A stretch of DNA of 64,000 nt, taken from assembly GCF_001625305.1 (NCBI RefSeq), contig NW_017803862.1, forward strand, positions 169,970 through 233,969, given 5' to 3'. Of this stretch, positions 13,901 to 23,679 are shown in pieces. The position numbers were made by a program, and so were the translations under genes. Below the pieces are notes generated by a model. The model saw only the letters and a list, made by a program, of their open reading frames with translations. It was not told the DNA's origin and did no database searches. The stretch's first letter is position 1. Each line of letters opens with the position of its first letter. The DNA comes from Branchiostoma belcheri. Lineage: Eukaryota; Chordata; Leptocardii; Amphioxiformes; Branchiostomatidae.

Positions 13901-15553
13901 TCCTCCATGCAGTGTGTCCATCGTGACCTTGCCGCCAGGAACGTTCTCCTTGGAAAGGACCTGACGGCCAAGATCTCAGACTTTGGTCTGTCGCGGGATA
14001 TCTACGAGGAGTCTGAGTACGTCAAGACCACGAAGGTAGATTCTCGCACTCCACATGTCCAATAAAATTAATGTAGAACAGCAAAGCCCTTACTAGATGC
14101 ATGGTACTTTACTCAATAAATCCGAACAAATATATCAGAGGTTCATAGAAATCACCATGTTGATTTTGAGTCCCTGACATGTCTACGATCAGATATGTTG
14201 TTCTAGACATTTGGATTAACCACTATGAATGGATGACATGAGATATTGTATGTGTGATATGCTTGTTTTAGTCGATGTAAGCAATACTATATTATACAAT
14301 ATTGTATAAACATGTGACTTAAAGGGGTGGCTCGGGGGTTGGGTCGGTGGGGTATGTGCTTACCTGACTGGGATGACATAGTTGTCTCACCAGGTAGAGC
14401 GGTTTACTTATCGTTTTGTGAGCCCCTTTTAGGGGTTAATATTTTTTGTTTGGTCCGGTCTACCATTAACAGACCATGTGACTTAAATCTTGTAGGCTAG
14501 TTGGTAATATGAATCATATGTAAATGTAATTGTAGATCTTTGTGAATTATAAACATTTGCACTGCGAAGCTTATGAAGATTTTTTAAGTTGAATCTCATT
14601 TATTTTCCATACAGTATAATAAAATATGTTCGTTTACTGTGAAGCAGACAAAACTTAGTGCAAACGCTAGGAATCTAATGCATCTTAACATTCATTTTCC
14701 CGTTCAGAGCCAGCTACCCATCCGATGGATTGCATACGAGTCCCTGTTCTACCACGTGTACACCACCCAAAGCGATGTGTATGTATTGTACATATATGGC
14801 AGTTTTAGATAACACTTAAAAATAAAATGCCAGCACTGAAATAGACCTATATTTGTTTCCAACGTGAAGTGTCACCTTCAGATCATTACATGCTATTTTG
14901 CCTTTACCGTATTGCTTGTGTAGAATGGCCTCAGATTGGGGAGCTAAGATTGACACAGCCGGAGTCCATACTTAAGTAAAATGAACTGTCTTATTCGTGA
15001 CCTCTTAGTCAGAAGTTAACATTGGGAATCTAACATTGATTATAACACATGGCATGGTATACGTTACAGCAGTTGTATTTGTCGCATTTCAGATGGTCCT
15101 TTGGTATCCTTTTGTGGGAGATCATGACAATGGGTAAGGACTGCACAAAAACATTTGCCATCTCTATGTACATTGCACTAAGTTTGACATTAAAATTCCT
15201 TCGAACATGTATTTGACATGTTACCCCAAATCTCTCACTTCATCTGATGAATACGGCATTGTATGTTAAATAATCATAGGTTTATTGGACCATTTTAGTT
15301 GTTCTGTGATAGTCGTTCCATTAATATGATGTTTTACGACCATAAATGAGCTTTTTACCAGTTTCATACTTTTTACTTGCTCTTCCAGGTAAACAACCGT
15401 ACGGCCGGATGACAGGCAAAGAGCTTATGGAGCTTCTCCCAAGTGGCTACAGGCTGGAGAAACCCGATTTTTGTCCCCAAGATGTGTACGTCTACGGACT
15501 TGTATTCAAGTTGTGTGTGTATATATGTGTGTGTGTGTGTGCGTGTGTATCTT

Positions 15554-15633
<80 letters not shown>

Positions 15634-16501
15634 TGCGTTTGTGTGTGTGTGTGACATGAGGGATTAGTACATGTATATATAAATTTTTGTACTGCTACGT
15701 AAAGCTACATGACACCCTAATTTGACTAACTGACTTGTTTCACTGATGTAAATATTTTGTACCCAACAGTTACGAAGAGATGAAGAGCTGCTGGGAAACT
15801 CTTCCTGAGAACAGGCCAACTTTCCCGGAGCTGAAGGCAACACTGGATCGGATCATTCAAGATCACAAGGTAAAGTTTTACATAGAAGGTTTTATATTTG
15901 TTTTCATGTTCAAGATCACGAGGTAAAGTTTTACATACTTTATTAGAAGGTTTTATATTTGTTTTTATGTTCAAGATCACGAGGTAAAGTTTTACATAGG
16001 AGGTTTTATATTTGTTTTTATGTTCAAGATCACAAGGTAAAGTTTTACATAGAAGGTTTTATATTTGTTTTTATGTTCAAGATCACGAGGTAAAGTTTAA
16101 CATAGAAGGTTTTATATTTGTTTTTATGTTCAAGATCACAAGGTAAAGTTTTACATATGAGGATTTATATTTGTTTTTCTGTTTAAGATCACAAGGTAAA
16201 GTTTTATATACATGTAAATGCATCATTTATAGCGTTGTGGGAAAATGACAGCGATGAGACGGAATTCAACCGGTTTCGACTTTATTCGTCTTTTTCAAGA
16301 ATCCAGAATAATTATACATGTATAAATTAATTAATTAAATCTTGAATAAAGTAATTAACCTTTAAATTATCAAATGGTAATTAAGGGTCTTATTACGAAA
16401 ACTACCGTTTCCACTATTTTTTTTTCTTAAATGGGAAAGATCAAAGAGTGTTGTTTACCTTTTGTTTACTTTTGCAGACATATGCCTCATTGCTGAATTA
16501 G
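1789..16501 (+). CDS. RTK gene 1: EGF/PAN/fibrinogen/FN3/SAM receptor tyrosine kinase (5' partial)
   Basis: This is a type I membrane receptor that would bind a ligand outside the cell and phosphorylate tyrosines inside. Thirty exons with GT-AG borders were placed by hand. Their summed length is 4754 bases and the frame is continuous from a phase-1 start to a TAG at 16499-16501, giving 1584 visible residues. Order: EGF1-4 (about residues 1-183), PAN-like (184-283), fibrinogen-related (284-515), EGF5 (516-553), FN3 region (554-1131), transmembrane helix (1132-1161), juxtamembrane (1162-1208), SAM (1208-1280), kinase (1280-1575). The first visible exon needs an upstream exon, so the signal peptide is missing. 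The EGF pattern resembles vertebrate Tie receptors, but the whole combination matches no family I can name. The exons are listed in the following entries. Confidence 0.9.
1924..3169. repeat. Intron filled by inverted repeat copy and GC-rich palindromes
   Basis: Bases 2210-2640 are the reverse complement of 480-870. A 20-base palindrome TGGGGTCCGCGCGGACCCCA occurs at 2745-2764 and 2911-2930, with a one-base variant at 2001-2020 and a degraded copy at 1015-1033. No exon is recognisable here. Confidence 0.7.
3170..3307 (+). CDS. RTK1 exon: EGF-like module 2
   Basis: The exon is 138 bases, phase 1-1, between an AG at 3168-3169 and GTGAGA. It encodes [18 protein letters not shown] followed by a [12 protein letters not shown] ending. 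The cysteine pattern fits an EGF-like repeat of the Tie/MEGF kind. Confidence 0.85.
3366..3535. repeat. Foldback element (MITE-like) in intron
   Basis: The left arm, containing GAAATGGTAGAAATTGG and AATAGAGAGATATAACACG, is repeated inverted on the right as CGTGTTATCTCTCTATT and CCAATTTCTACTATTTCC. About 40 bases lie between the arms. A related arm is seen near 52370-52425. No coding content. Confidence 0.7.
3753..3890 (+). CDS. RTK1 exon: EGF-like module 3
   Basis: The exon is 138 bases, phase 1-1. It encodes [16 protein letters not shown] and then [16 protein letters not shown], an EGF/laminin-type module like those of MEGF/SREC scavenger receptors. It is nearly identical to the next exon (about 11 differences in 138 bases by eye), which indicates recent exon duplication or gene conversion. 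Confidence 0.87.
4034..4171 (+). CDS. RTK1 exon: EGF-like module 4 (duplicate of module 3)
   Basis: The exon is 138 bases, phase 1-1, with donor GTAAAG. The protein begins [16 protein letters not shown] as in module 3 and differs at a handful of residues (for example [11 protein letters not shown] against [11 protein letters not shown]). The intron between the two is only 143 bases. Confidence 0.87.
4476..4775 (+). CDS. RTK1 exon: PAN/apple-like module
   Basis: The exon is 300 bases, phase 1-1. The 100 residues include [17 protein letters not shown] and ARCWLSSSD, the CxxxC...CxxFxx...CxL pattern of PAN/apple domains, which bind proteins or carbohydrates. It ends YYQRK next to the GTACGTAC donor. 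Four cysteines are visible, the minimum for the fold. Assignment to PAN is by pattern only. Confidence 0.75.
4913..5608 (+). CDS. RTK1 exon: fibrinogen-related domain (FReD)
   Basis: One 696-base exon, phase 1-1, encodes a complete 232-residue FReD. Hallmarks in order are [51 protein letters not shown], the DQDN calcium-site region, [13 protein letters not shown] and LNGQYLTG. This fold is the receptor-binding domain of angiopoietins and also occurs in ficolins and tenascins. Its presence within a kinase receptor ectodomain is unusual. Flanking exons keep the frame, so it is part of the same polypeptide. Confidence 0.93.
5757..5870 (+). CDS. RTK1 exon: short EGF-like module 5
   Basis: The exon is 114 bases, phase 1-1, encoding [14 protein letters not shown] and [14 protein letters not shown]. 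The acceptor at 5755-5756 is chosen because it restores phase 1. The AG at 5768-5769 would break the frame. Confidence 0.8.
5871..6652 (+). other. Intron, AT-rich, no gene seen
   Basis: There is no recognisable coding or repeat module. A short hairpin with arms TATCAGTTTACC and GGTAAACTGATA lies at about 6441-6475. Confidence 0.6.
6653..6949 (+). CDS. RTK1 exon: fibronectin type III domain 1
   Basis: The exon is 297 bases, phase 1-1, for one complete FN3 domain. It has HIRWTVGV (strand B tryptophan), QVRYKQSG (strand C) and [18 protein letters not shown] (the LxPxxxYxVxVxA region), and ends before donor GTAAGG. Confidence 0.88.
7085..7384 (+). CDS. RTK1 exon: fibronectin type III domain 2
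   Basis: The exon is 300 bases, phase 1-1. It contains [32 protein letters not shown] and [20 protein letters not shown], a canonical FN3. The donor is GTGAGT. Confidence 0.92.
7501..7636. repeat. Perfect-arm foldback MITE in intron
   Basis: Bases 7501-7554 and 7583-7636 are exact inverted copies (54-base arms) separated by 28 bases. The arms start CCAAGCAGATCTTTTTG. A degenerate relative occurs at about 18930-19060 with GCAGGTCC and GGACCTGC ends. There is no coding content. Confidence 0.9.
7812..8373 (+). CDS. RTK1 exons: fibronectin type III domain 3
   Basis: Two exons, 7812-8068 and 8304-8373, are joined in phase 0. The first contains [20 protein letters not shown] and [10 protein letters not shown], the second [18 protein letters not shown]. 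An in-frame alternative acceptor exists six bases upstream (start 7806) and would add two residues. Confidence 0.83.
8598..9017 (+). CDS. RTK1 exons: fibronectin type III domain 4
   Basis: Exons 8598-8695 and 8810-9017 are joined in phase 0 across GYN|VTYTDTP. The first carries [20 protein letters not shown], the second [19 protein letters not shown]. The donor at 8696 (GTAGGT) is preferred over the one at 8700 because only it keeps the phase. Confidence 0.83.
9263..10373 (+). CDS. RTK1 exons: membrane-proximal FN3-like region resembling receptor tyrosine phosphatases
   Basis: There are four exons: 9263-9356, 9560-9706, 9950-10157 and 10319-10373 (phases 1-2, 2-2, 2-0, 0-1). Encoded phrases include [19 protein letters not shown], then CQVIVIKM, then YVALSLSG, then [15 protein letters not shown]. 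This order (SERNGPI, VIV, then a late GYIVPV) recalls the membrane-proximal segment of receptor-type protein tyrosine phosphatases. A basic RRRKR stretch in the third exon could be a furin site. The end of the third exon (10157) was chosen by frame and is the least certain border. Confidence 0.72.
10537..10855 (+). CDS. RTK1 exons: transmembrane helix and juxtamembrane segment
   Basis: Exon 10537-10627 encodes [20 protein letters not shown] and a few more apolar residues, a clear membrane-spanning helix followed by Tyr and a split Arg codon. Exon 10717-10855 continues with basic residues (RKRKSEDD) and an acidic juxtamembrane segment ending SPYET. The phases are 1-2 and 2-0. Confidence 0.9.
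11174..11657 (+). CDS. RTK1 exons: SAM domain between membrane and kinase
   Basis: Exons 11174-11267 and 11536-11657 (phases 0-1, 1-0) encode a sterile alpha motif: [20 protein letters not shown], then FR-H, then [20 protein letters not shown] and QKALQEL. SAM domains self-associate or recruit other SAM proteins. In Eph receptors the SAM follows the kinase. Here it precedes it. Confidence 0.82.
12175..16501 (+). CDS. RTK1 exons: tyrosine kinase domain and C-terminus
   Basis: The exons are 12175-12337, 12855-12956, 13423-13616, 13913-14035, 14708-14778, 15093-15133, 15389-15485, 15770-15869 and 16478-16501. Visible motifs are GKGQFGEV (glycine loop), VAVKTLK (ATP lysine), DLIGELDIL (helix C Glu), [10 protein letters not shown] (catalytic loop), DFGLSRDIY (Mg site), YVKTTK (activation loop), [12 protein letters not shown] and RPTF. 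A kinase insert of FGFR/PDGFR style follows WLRNNRP. The usual APE triplet reads AYE (IAYESLFY). All catalytic residues are present, so activity is expected. The last exon adds only TYASLLN and the stop. Confidence 0.93.
15512..15656 (+). repeat. (GT)n microsatellite
   Basis: Dinucleotide repeat just inside an RTK1 intron, pure from about 15557 to 15628 with imperfect flanks. It begins 27 bases after the donor at 15486. The translated frames over it are artefacts. Confidence 0.97.
15858..16205 (+). repeat. 53-base minisatellite carrying repeated 5' splice sites
   Basis: Seven copies start at 15858, 15911, 15972, 16025, 16078, 16131 and 16184 (last partial). The period is 53 bases, with one 8-base insertion in the second copy. 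The first copy begins with the last 12 coding bases of the upstream exon (CAAGATCACAAG) followed by the real donor GTAAAG. Every later copy repeats that exon end and donor with AAG or GAG before GTAAAG. Confidence 0.93.
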
Positions 16502-16691
16502 GAAACTACAAGGGAAGAGAGCGAAAGAGGAGAAGCTTTTTGCCAAGAAGGAAACATTATATATTCTTATTTTGTAGATAACGTAGGACCAGAATACAAG
16601 GCTTGTTTGTTGATTGTAACCAGGAATATGAAGTATACGGAATTTAGTTTCACTGAACTAAATCGTACATTGTGTACCGAAGATATTAATA

Positions 16692-17540
16692 ACAAGAGTT
16701 CCACGATCTCATACCTTCGGCAAAAGATGTTGACCCTTCCGTTTGACGAATTATACAATTTTAATCATTTGCATGGATTACATCAGTTGATAATATTCTC
16801 CACCAAACGACAGCCTTATTTTTTACAAAAAAGGCTATTCTAGCACTTCTTCATAAATTATGCAAATGGGGTCATAATGTGAATAAATTCTCTTCATTGA
16901 TGTTTACCTCCAACTAACTTCCAACTGTGAAATTATAACAATTTCCCATTAATTATGTACATTAGGTCCTCATTTACATAATCTATATGCTCAGATGTTT
17001 TTCTCGTTCTCAATTACATGTCACAAGTGTTTCATAGTCATATTATCAAATGAAGCAGATTTATAGAATTTCCTCATGAATTCTGCTAATTAGCTCCTGA
17101 TTTGCATAATTGTTTATCATCTGATTATGTCAAGCATCACGTTAGCTACCTACATACCAAAAATCATGACAATCCGTCAACCGGTTCTTAAGTTATCGAC
17201 CTTCGTAGATTTTTAAAGAAACACTCCTGCAGTTCCAGAACAAGCTGCTAGGGGGCCCAAACTCATGTCACTTCTTTTCAACCTCAAGAGCTACCTACCA
17301 ACCGAAATTCGTGACCCTAGCATGTCCAAATCGTGAGATATCAAAACCGTAAGTTCTGCTGCAGCACCAACAAAACCCCCCAGTGGGCCCGAAATTAAAT
17401 CATTTCTAGGTCTCACCAAGACCTACCCACCTCCCAAGTTACATGACAATGTGTATTAAGCTTCTTGAGTTATGCTGTTCACAAACAGACGGACAAACAG
17501 ACAAACGCTACTGAAAACATAACCTTCTTGGCGTAGATAA
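16692..17540 (-). mobile_element. Octamer-rich TIR element, copy A
   Basis: Read on the - strand it ends with the family terminus (AACAAGAGTTCC, then GATCTCATACCT at the left on +). It contains repeated ATGCAAAT/ATTTGCAT motifs and the internal phrase CAAGCTGCTAGGGGGCCC. It belongs with the copies at 19517, 55041 and 56554. Confidence 0.7.
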
Positions 17541-18603
17541 TAAAATGTATACATCCAATATTTTCAGTCACAAACACAGTGCATGCTAGTATACAGTACA
17601 AGTGCACCGTAAGAATATATTAATGACAATTAGCTGCAAAGAAAAACATACAATCAAAAAGGAAAAAAAAATATTGCTTATATTCATATTTAGAGATTAC
17701 AATTGCTTGTATATATAGCTTATATATCATATATAGGCAGACGACATATTACAGAACTGCATGTTAAAGCCACGCATCAATACATACATTGTATCAAGAT
17801 GTATTAAATATGACATTATTCTGTGCACTTTAAACTGTTTAATGGATATAAAAACAAAGAAATTTTTCCAGTCAATAGGCTATTGGAGGTATTAAGTATT
17901 GCTAAATATGGGGCGAATTTGTGAAATGAAAACAACAAAAATTAATTCACTAAAGTTTTGCAAGTGTATATTTATCTACTGTGCAAAATGTAGAAAACAT
18001 AGCTTAAAATATTTCTTCATTTCTGTTCCCTCCTTCAATCAATTCCAAGCAAACGGGTGTTCAGGCGGTGATTATAAGGCCTCTAAAAATATTGCATATT
18101 GATTTATGGATATACTCGGATGTGAAGCTTTTTCTTAGCATGAAGTCTTTGTAACACAGCTTTTCATTTCTTGCTAACACAGCTTTTCATTTGTTTGTTA
18201 GTTCTTTCTACCCAGGAACAAGACAGTTTTTTCTTAGCAAAACCCGGAAACTGTTTGTATGGATCCTGTTAGATTTTTCTTAATCTACTTATCACACTCA
18301 TCTACTTATCTATATTGTTTTGTTAGATTTGGGCACAGAGTTTCGAATGATAGTGAGAAGAGAAGTATTCGAAAACTAAAGCCAAGTTAGTTCTAGAATA
18401 ATATAGTCGTAGTTTGTAATTCTACAATTAACTAGATACCATATTTCAAGACAATTGTTGGAAGAAGCAGAATGTAGTTTTGTAGTCCCATTTTTCTTTT
18501 TATATATGTGTACTTCTTGTAGTGTTTATAGACATTTTAGTTATGTTTTTATATCTAAAGTTGTTCAAGTTACTAGTATGTGTATGTATGTATTACACTT
18601 GAA

Positions 18604-18609
18604 AATAAA
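18604..18609 (+). terminator. Candidate polyadenylation signal of RTK gene 1
   Basis: AATAAA followed by AT-rich DNA with GT-rich stretches. It is about 2.1 kb after the stop codon. The alternative at 16882-16887 is nearer, so use is unproven. Confidence 0.35.
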
Positions 18610-18659
18610 GCTTAGTGTTTGATTTGCATGTAACATTTGTATATTAAAGTAACATAATA

Positions 18660-19107
18660 TTTGTTGTAACTGAACAAGAAACATAGCTGCCTGAAAAAGA
18701 CACCTAGAAACATTATTGTATCTTTAGGCTACTCTCAATATTTATTTCTAATTGACATGAAGACTGCCATTTAGAATATAAATAATAATAATAAATTCAA
18801 TCCACATAAAAAATGCCAATGGAAAGTACTGTATGCTGCACTGTTTCGAAGAAACATTCAATAGCTAGAATTTTTGTAAAAGCAGGCTGACCATATTGGG
18901 TAAATATTTAGATGGTGCTAGATCAGTAAACTCCAAGCAGGTCCTAGGCTGGCAAAATCCAGAATTAAATTGCCCAGACAGTACCCAGTCGCCAGAGAGG
19001 GTCCAATACGCAAGTTTGATACTATCTTTTGCCATCATGGGACCTGCTTGAAGATTAGTAGATCAGACCGTTTGGCAAGGAGTAATCAGAGTAACGGACC
19101 AGAGCTA
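18660..19107. other. Spacer, no gene seen
   Basis: AT-rich DNA with a degenerate foldback element at about 18930-19060 (arms with GCAGGTCC and GGACCTGC) related to the MITE at 7501-7636. Nothing else is recognised. Confidence 0.5.
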
Positions 19108-19260
19108 GAATGAATGAATGAATGAATGAATGAATGAATGAATGAATGAATGAATGAATGAATGAATGAATGAATGAATGAAACTTTATTTTCGTGTCGT
19201 GCGCATACCACGCCCAGCCCGTGTGGGCTTATACGACACCGTTTGAGAATAAATAATACA
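19108..19260 (-). mobile_element. LINE 3' end with (TGAA)n tail, reverse orientation
   Basis: A tetranucleotide (TGAA)n run at 19108-19182 adjoins AAACTTTATTTTCGTGTCG and a conserved non-coding block. On the - strand this reads as a 3' UTR ending in (ATTC)n. Short tandem tails of this kind are typical of CR1/L2-type LINEs. No reverse transcriptase coding is nearby. Confidence 0.6.
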
Positions 19261-19516
19261 TAAACAACAGAGAAACAGAGGTACAGAATCCAAACAAAAT
19301 GTGGATTGGATGGTAACGTAACTTGGCTAAGTAACGATTAAAACTTTCTCACAAACATATACACTGTATCTAGAAAACGGAGGGAAATGTTCTAAAAATG
19401 GCTTGCAAATGCCGTCTTCTTGGTGTTGGGGAGGCATTTTGAGCTCACTCCCTCGCAGTGGTGAAGTGTACTGCAGCCTCAGTCTGAAATCGTAGAAACA
19501 ATATATGGCTGACAAG

Positions 19517-20291
19517 AAACAAGAGTTCACTATTAGACAAGAATTCGAAGATCTCACACCTCCATAAAATATGAGTTTTCTACTCTATTTCTCTACTTTG
19601 TCATACTTCATTTCAACATGTCCTCATTAATTATGCAAATGACCTCCCTATTAACATAATATAGGCATAGTTGTGTTAACCTTTAAGTAACTTACACGTG
19701 TCACAAGGTATAAAATTCCCATCATTCACCAATAAGGAGTCACAAAATGTTCGCATTAATTATGCCAATAAGGTCATCATTTGCATAATTGGTATCTGCT
19801 GGTGTTCCGCCTGCCACAGATTAAATATATTGCGTGTATAACAGTACTATTATATAAAACACTGTAATTATAGAATGTCCTCATTAATTATGCAAATTAA
19901 GTCCTCATTTGCATAATTTGCATTTAATTATGTTCAACTTTCTCTCAGCTACCTACATCCAAAAATGATGAAAATATGTTGTTCCTATCTTGACGTATTG
20001 GCTTTAAAAGTTTTTACCAGAAACTAACCTGCAGTATTAGAACAAGCTGCTAGGGGGACCAAACTTACACCGCTTATTCCTGACAGGATAAGCTATCTGT
20101 CACCAATTTATCAAGCATGTTTAGGACAAAAGATACAAAGTTCTGCTGCAGTACCAAGGCCATCCACCAGGAGGCCCATATTTCACCGTGACCTTCGTCC
20201 TCCTAAGACTTACCAATACCAAATACATACCCAATGCATACCAAATATCATTACAATCCATAAATGCGTTATGAAGTTATTATAAGTGCGG

Positions 20292-20325
<34 letters not shown>

Positions 20326-20372
20326 AAACACACAGACAGGCCAAAAACAATACCTCCATTTTTCATGGAGGT
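19517..20372 (-). mobile_element. Octamer-rich TIR element, copy B
   Basis: The left end is AACAAGAGTTC with ATCTCACACCTCC. The right end is AATACCTCCATTTTTCATGG. Several ATTAATTATGCAAAT and ATTTGCATAATT motifs lie inside. A (CA)n run at 20292-20321 corresponds to the GT-rich segment near the head of other copies. It has no coding capacity. Confidence 0.8.
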
Positions 20373-23217
20373 AACAACATGTTACAAACGTACCTTTACC
20401 TGGCTGGTACAGTAATGATATATAATTATAGCCTGTGGGCCATAAGAGAAAAGGCAGTATGAGCTCACATCTAAACTTGTTCAACCACTATTCCAACGAC
20501 ACAGCAGTGAAGACCAGTGTAAAATGGACTCCTAACATTTAATGAAGTTTTCAGACTAGAAAGACAAAATCTGCCAACCATCCATACTGTGGTGAGTCTT
20601 CCTATTGTTGCTCAACTATCCTACATAATCTTTGACGCACCTTTGGTTCATTGTACAAGGGAAATGGTGTTAGAATAGTTGGGAGGGCAAGACACGATTC
20701 ATGGTGCGTCACATAAAAATAGCGGCTTAAAAATGTCGGCCGAGGGGCGTTCAACGCGTTCTCGGCCTAACCAAGCTACGAGGGGCAAAACTTGAACTTT
20801 CGCACCATGTACTTTGTACCATATGTAAAACAAAAACCTGTGTATAGATTTTTCAGGACTTTGAATGATGTAAACTCTATCTTTATATTTTTGCCTGACC
20901 CTGACCTCTTCCTTCATGACCTGAATGAAAAGCAGCCTACGGGCTGATTTGAGCTTCTCACGAATACACAGTAATCAACGATTCAAACAAAAGCAACTAT
21001 GAAGTCATGGACCACCGAATCACCAAGTCTCAAATCATCATGGTCATTACTAGCGGCGACGCGCTTTCGAAAATGGTCAGTGTTAGATAGTTGACAGCTC
21101 ACATACCCTTTAACATGGAACACCTTTGAAAAAGCCTTGAAAAAAACAAAATGTTTGTTCTCTTTGCAGGAGCTACTAGCCGTTCCTCATCTTTGGTGAA
21201 GTGATCTGCACCACCCTACTTTCAAGAAGAAATATCTTTCCTCTACATAACAGACAAGGTTGGTGAATTCTGTTAACCGTTAATAATGATGAATAATCTA
21301 CAGGACTTCATGCTCTTATCTCCTGTCATAAATTGTCATAAATTAATTTGACTTTACGAAGACTAGTGCGATGGCTTTCTGTACTTCCATTGCTGTGGTA
21401 AATACCATGCATGAAATTTGACAAGCTATGCATGTAAAATGTAGCTGTGAAACGTTTGCTTCTCTACAGTCATTCAGGCTGATAAGTAGTTGCCTCCGGA
21501 CACAGTTACATGTGTAAATGTAGTCCAATCCAAACACCACAGTTCATGTACGTCGGAGAGAAACAAAAAACTCTCATAAAACCACCTGTCTGATTGCACC
21601 GGCGCTCACCATCTGAAATTATGAAATAATCAATGGCGCAATTTTTAAATCACGAATAACAGAGGGAACGGGATGCATCGTTCTTTCGCCACTCTCTGAA
21701 ATCCCCGAGTCAACTTTCTCCCAACTGACCAATTTCATTCAATTCATTTTTATCATCAATGGCATGATGCCAGCCATCAGTGGATTATGTCCGTGAAGGT
21801 AACAACATGTAACAAACGTACCTTTACCTGGCTGGTACAGTAATGATATATAATTATAGCCTGTGGGCCATAAGAGAATAGGCAGTATGAGCTCACATCT
21901 AAACTTGTTCAACCACTATTCCAACGACACAGCAGTGAAGAACAGTGTAAAATGGACTCCTAACATTTAATGAAGTTTTCAGACTAGAAAGACAAAATCT
22001 GCCAACCATCCATACTGTGGTGAGTCTTCCTATTGTTGCTCAACTATCCTACATCCTACAATCTTTGACGCGCCTTTGGTTCATTGTACAAGGGGAAATG
22101 TGTTAGAATAGTTGGGAGGGCAAGACACGATTCATGGTGCGTCACATAAAAATAGCGGCTTAAAAATGGCGGCCGAGGGGCGTTCAACGCGTTCTCGGCC
22201 TACGCAAGCTACGAGGGGCAAAACTTGAACTTTCGCACCATGTACTTTGTACCATATGTAAAACAAAAACCTGTGTATAGATTTTTCAGGACTTTGAATG
22301 ATGTAAACTCTATCTTTATATTTTTGCCTGACCCTGACCTCTTCCTTCATGACCTGAATGAAAAGCAGCCTACGGGCTGATTTGAGCTTCTCACGAATAC
22401 ACAGTAATAAAAGATTCAAAGAAAAGCAACTATGAAGTCATGGACCACCGAATCACCAAGTCTCAAATCATCATGGTCATTACTAGCAGCGACGCGCTTT
22501 CGAAAATTGTCAGTGTTAGATAGTTGACAGCTCACATACCCTTTAACATGGAACACCTTTGAAAAAGCCTTGAAAAAAACAAAATGTTTGTTCTCTTTGC
22601 AGGAGCTACTAGCCGTTCCTCATCTTTGGTGAAGTGATCTGCACTACCCTACTTTCAAGAAGAAATATAATTCTTCAACAGGCAAGGTTGGTGAATTCTG
22701 TCAACCGTTAGTAATGATGATAAATAATCTCCAGGACTCCATGCTCTTTTCTGCAATTTTAAATTGTCATAGATTGATTTGACTTAACGAAGACTAGTGC
22801 AATGCCTTTCTGTACTTGCCTTGCTGTGGCAAATGCCATGCATGAAATTTGACAAGCTATGCATGTGAAATGTAGCTGTGAAAAGTATGCTTTCTACAGG
22901 CATTCAGGCTGATAAGTAGTTGCCTCCGGGCACAGTTACATGTAGTCCAATTCCCAACACAACAGTTCGTATACGTCGGAAAGAAGAAAAACTGTCATTA
23001 AACCACCAGTCTGATTGCACTGGTTCTCTCCATCTGAAATTATGAATTAATCAATGACGAATTTTTAAATCACGAATAACAGAGGGAACGGGATGCATCG
23101 TTCTTTCACCACTGTCTAAAATCCCAGAGCCAACTCCCCCCCCCCAACTGACCAATTTCATTCATTTAATTTTTATCATCAATGGCATGATGCCATCAGT
23201 GGATTATGTCCGTGATT
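20371..23217. repeat. 1.4-kb tandem duplication
   Basis: Unit 1 (20371-21798) and unit 2 (21799-23217) are direct copies that begin GTAACAACATGT and end near GGATTATGTCCGTGA. They are highly similar, with small indels. Each holds a CpG-rich spot, AAAATGGCGGCCGAGG at about 22164 in unit 2 and one base different in unit 1, resembling a YY1-type promoter site. Only short open frames are present (up to 95 codons, - strand, 22132-22419), without known domains, so no gene is called. Confidence 0.9.
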
Positions 23218-23679
23218 GGTAGATCCTTTGTAACGTCAATAATTATCTTGAAAGACCAACAGTTGCTCCCGAGCAAATACAGCATAGGGCAAATACTCCA
23301 TCGCCCTCCCCATGGAAATAATGGACTGTTCCAAACTCAAGAACAAGAACATTCCAAAATATATAGCTTCGCCCAAAAGTGAACAACAGCATCGCCAAGT
23401 TATAGCTGTCTGAAATAGAGCCTTCTTATGTACGCATGTGCAAGGACCCAGACTTAGCCAGATGCACCGCTCTGTATGTCTTAACCAATCCTCTCCAGAA
23501 TTGCAAGTTTAACTCTGTTGCTAAAGGTTTTCATGTCTTTGAGAAAGATCATTCAGTTTTCTATCATGGTTGTATGGAGCAAGGATGTTGCATTTTCTAT
23601 TGCTGAATATTGTTCTGGAATACTGAAGGGTTAAGTCAACTTACTATGTAACGAAAAGACTGGTAGATAGGCAATTTCT

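Larger units (their letters stand above)
16502..18609 (+). other. Probable 3' UTR of RTK gene 1
   Basis: No coding exon is seen after the TAG. An early AATAAA lies at 16882-16887 and a later one at 18604-18609. Which one is used cannot be told. The interval includes a reverse copy of the octamer-rich MITE (about 16692-17540). The remainder is AT-rich. Confidence 0.45.

Noticed and set aside
15443-15667. Open frames rich in Cys-Val or Thr-His over the GT repeat
   Set aside because: They are translations of a dinucleotide microsatellite.
20699-22419. Similar 72- and 95-codon - strand frames as a duplicated small gene
   Set aside because: They lie in a duplicated non-coding segment, differ at their start, and show no domain, splice or initiation support beyond similarity due to duplication.
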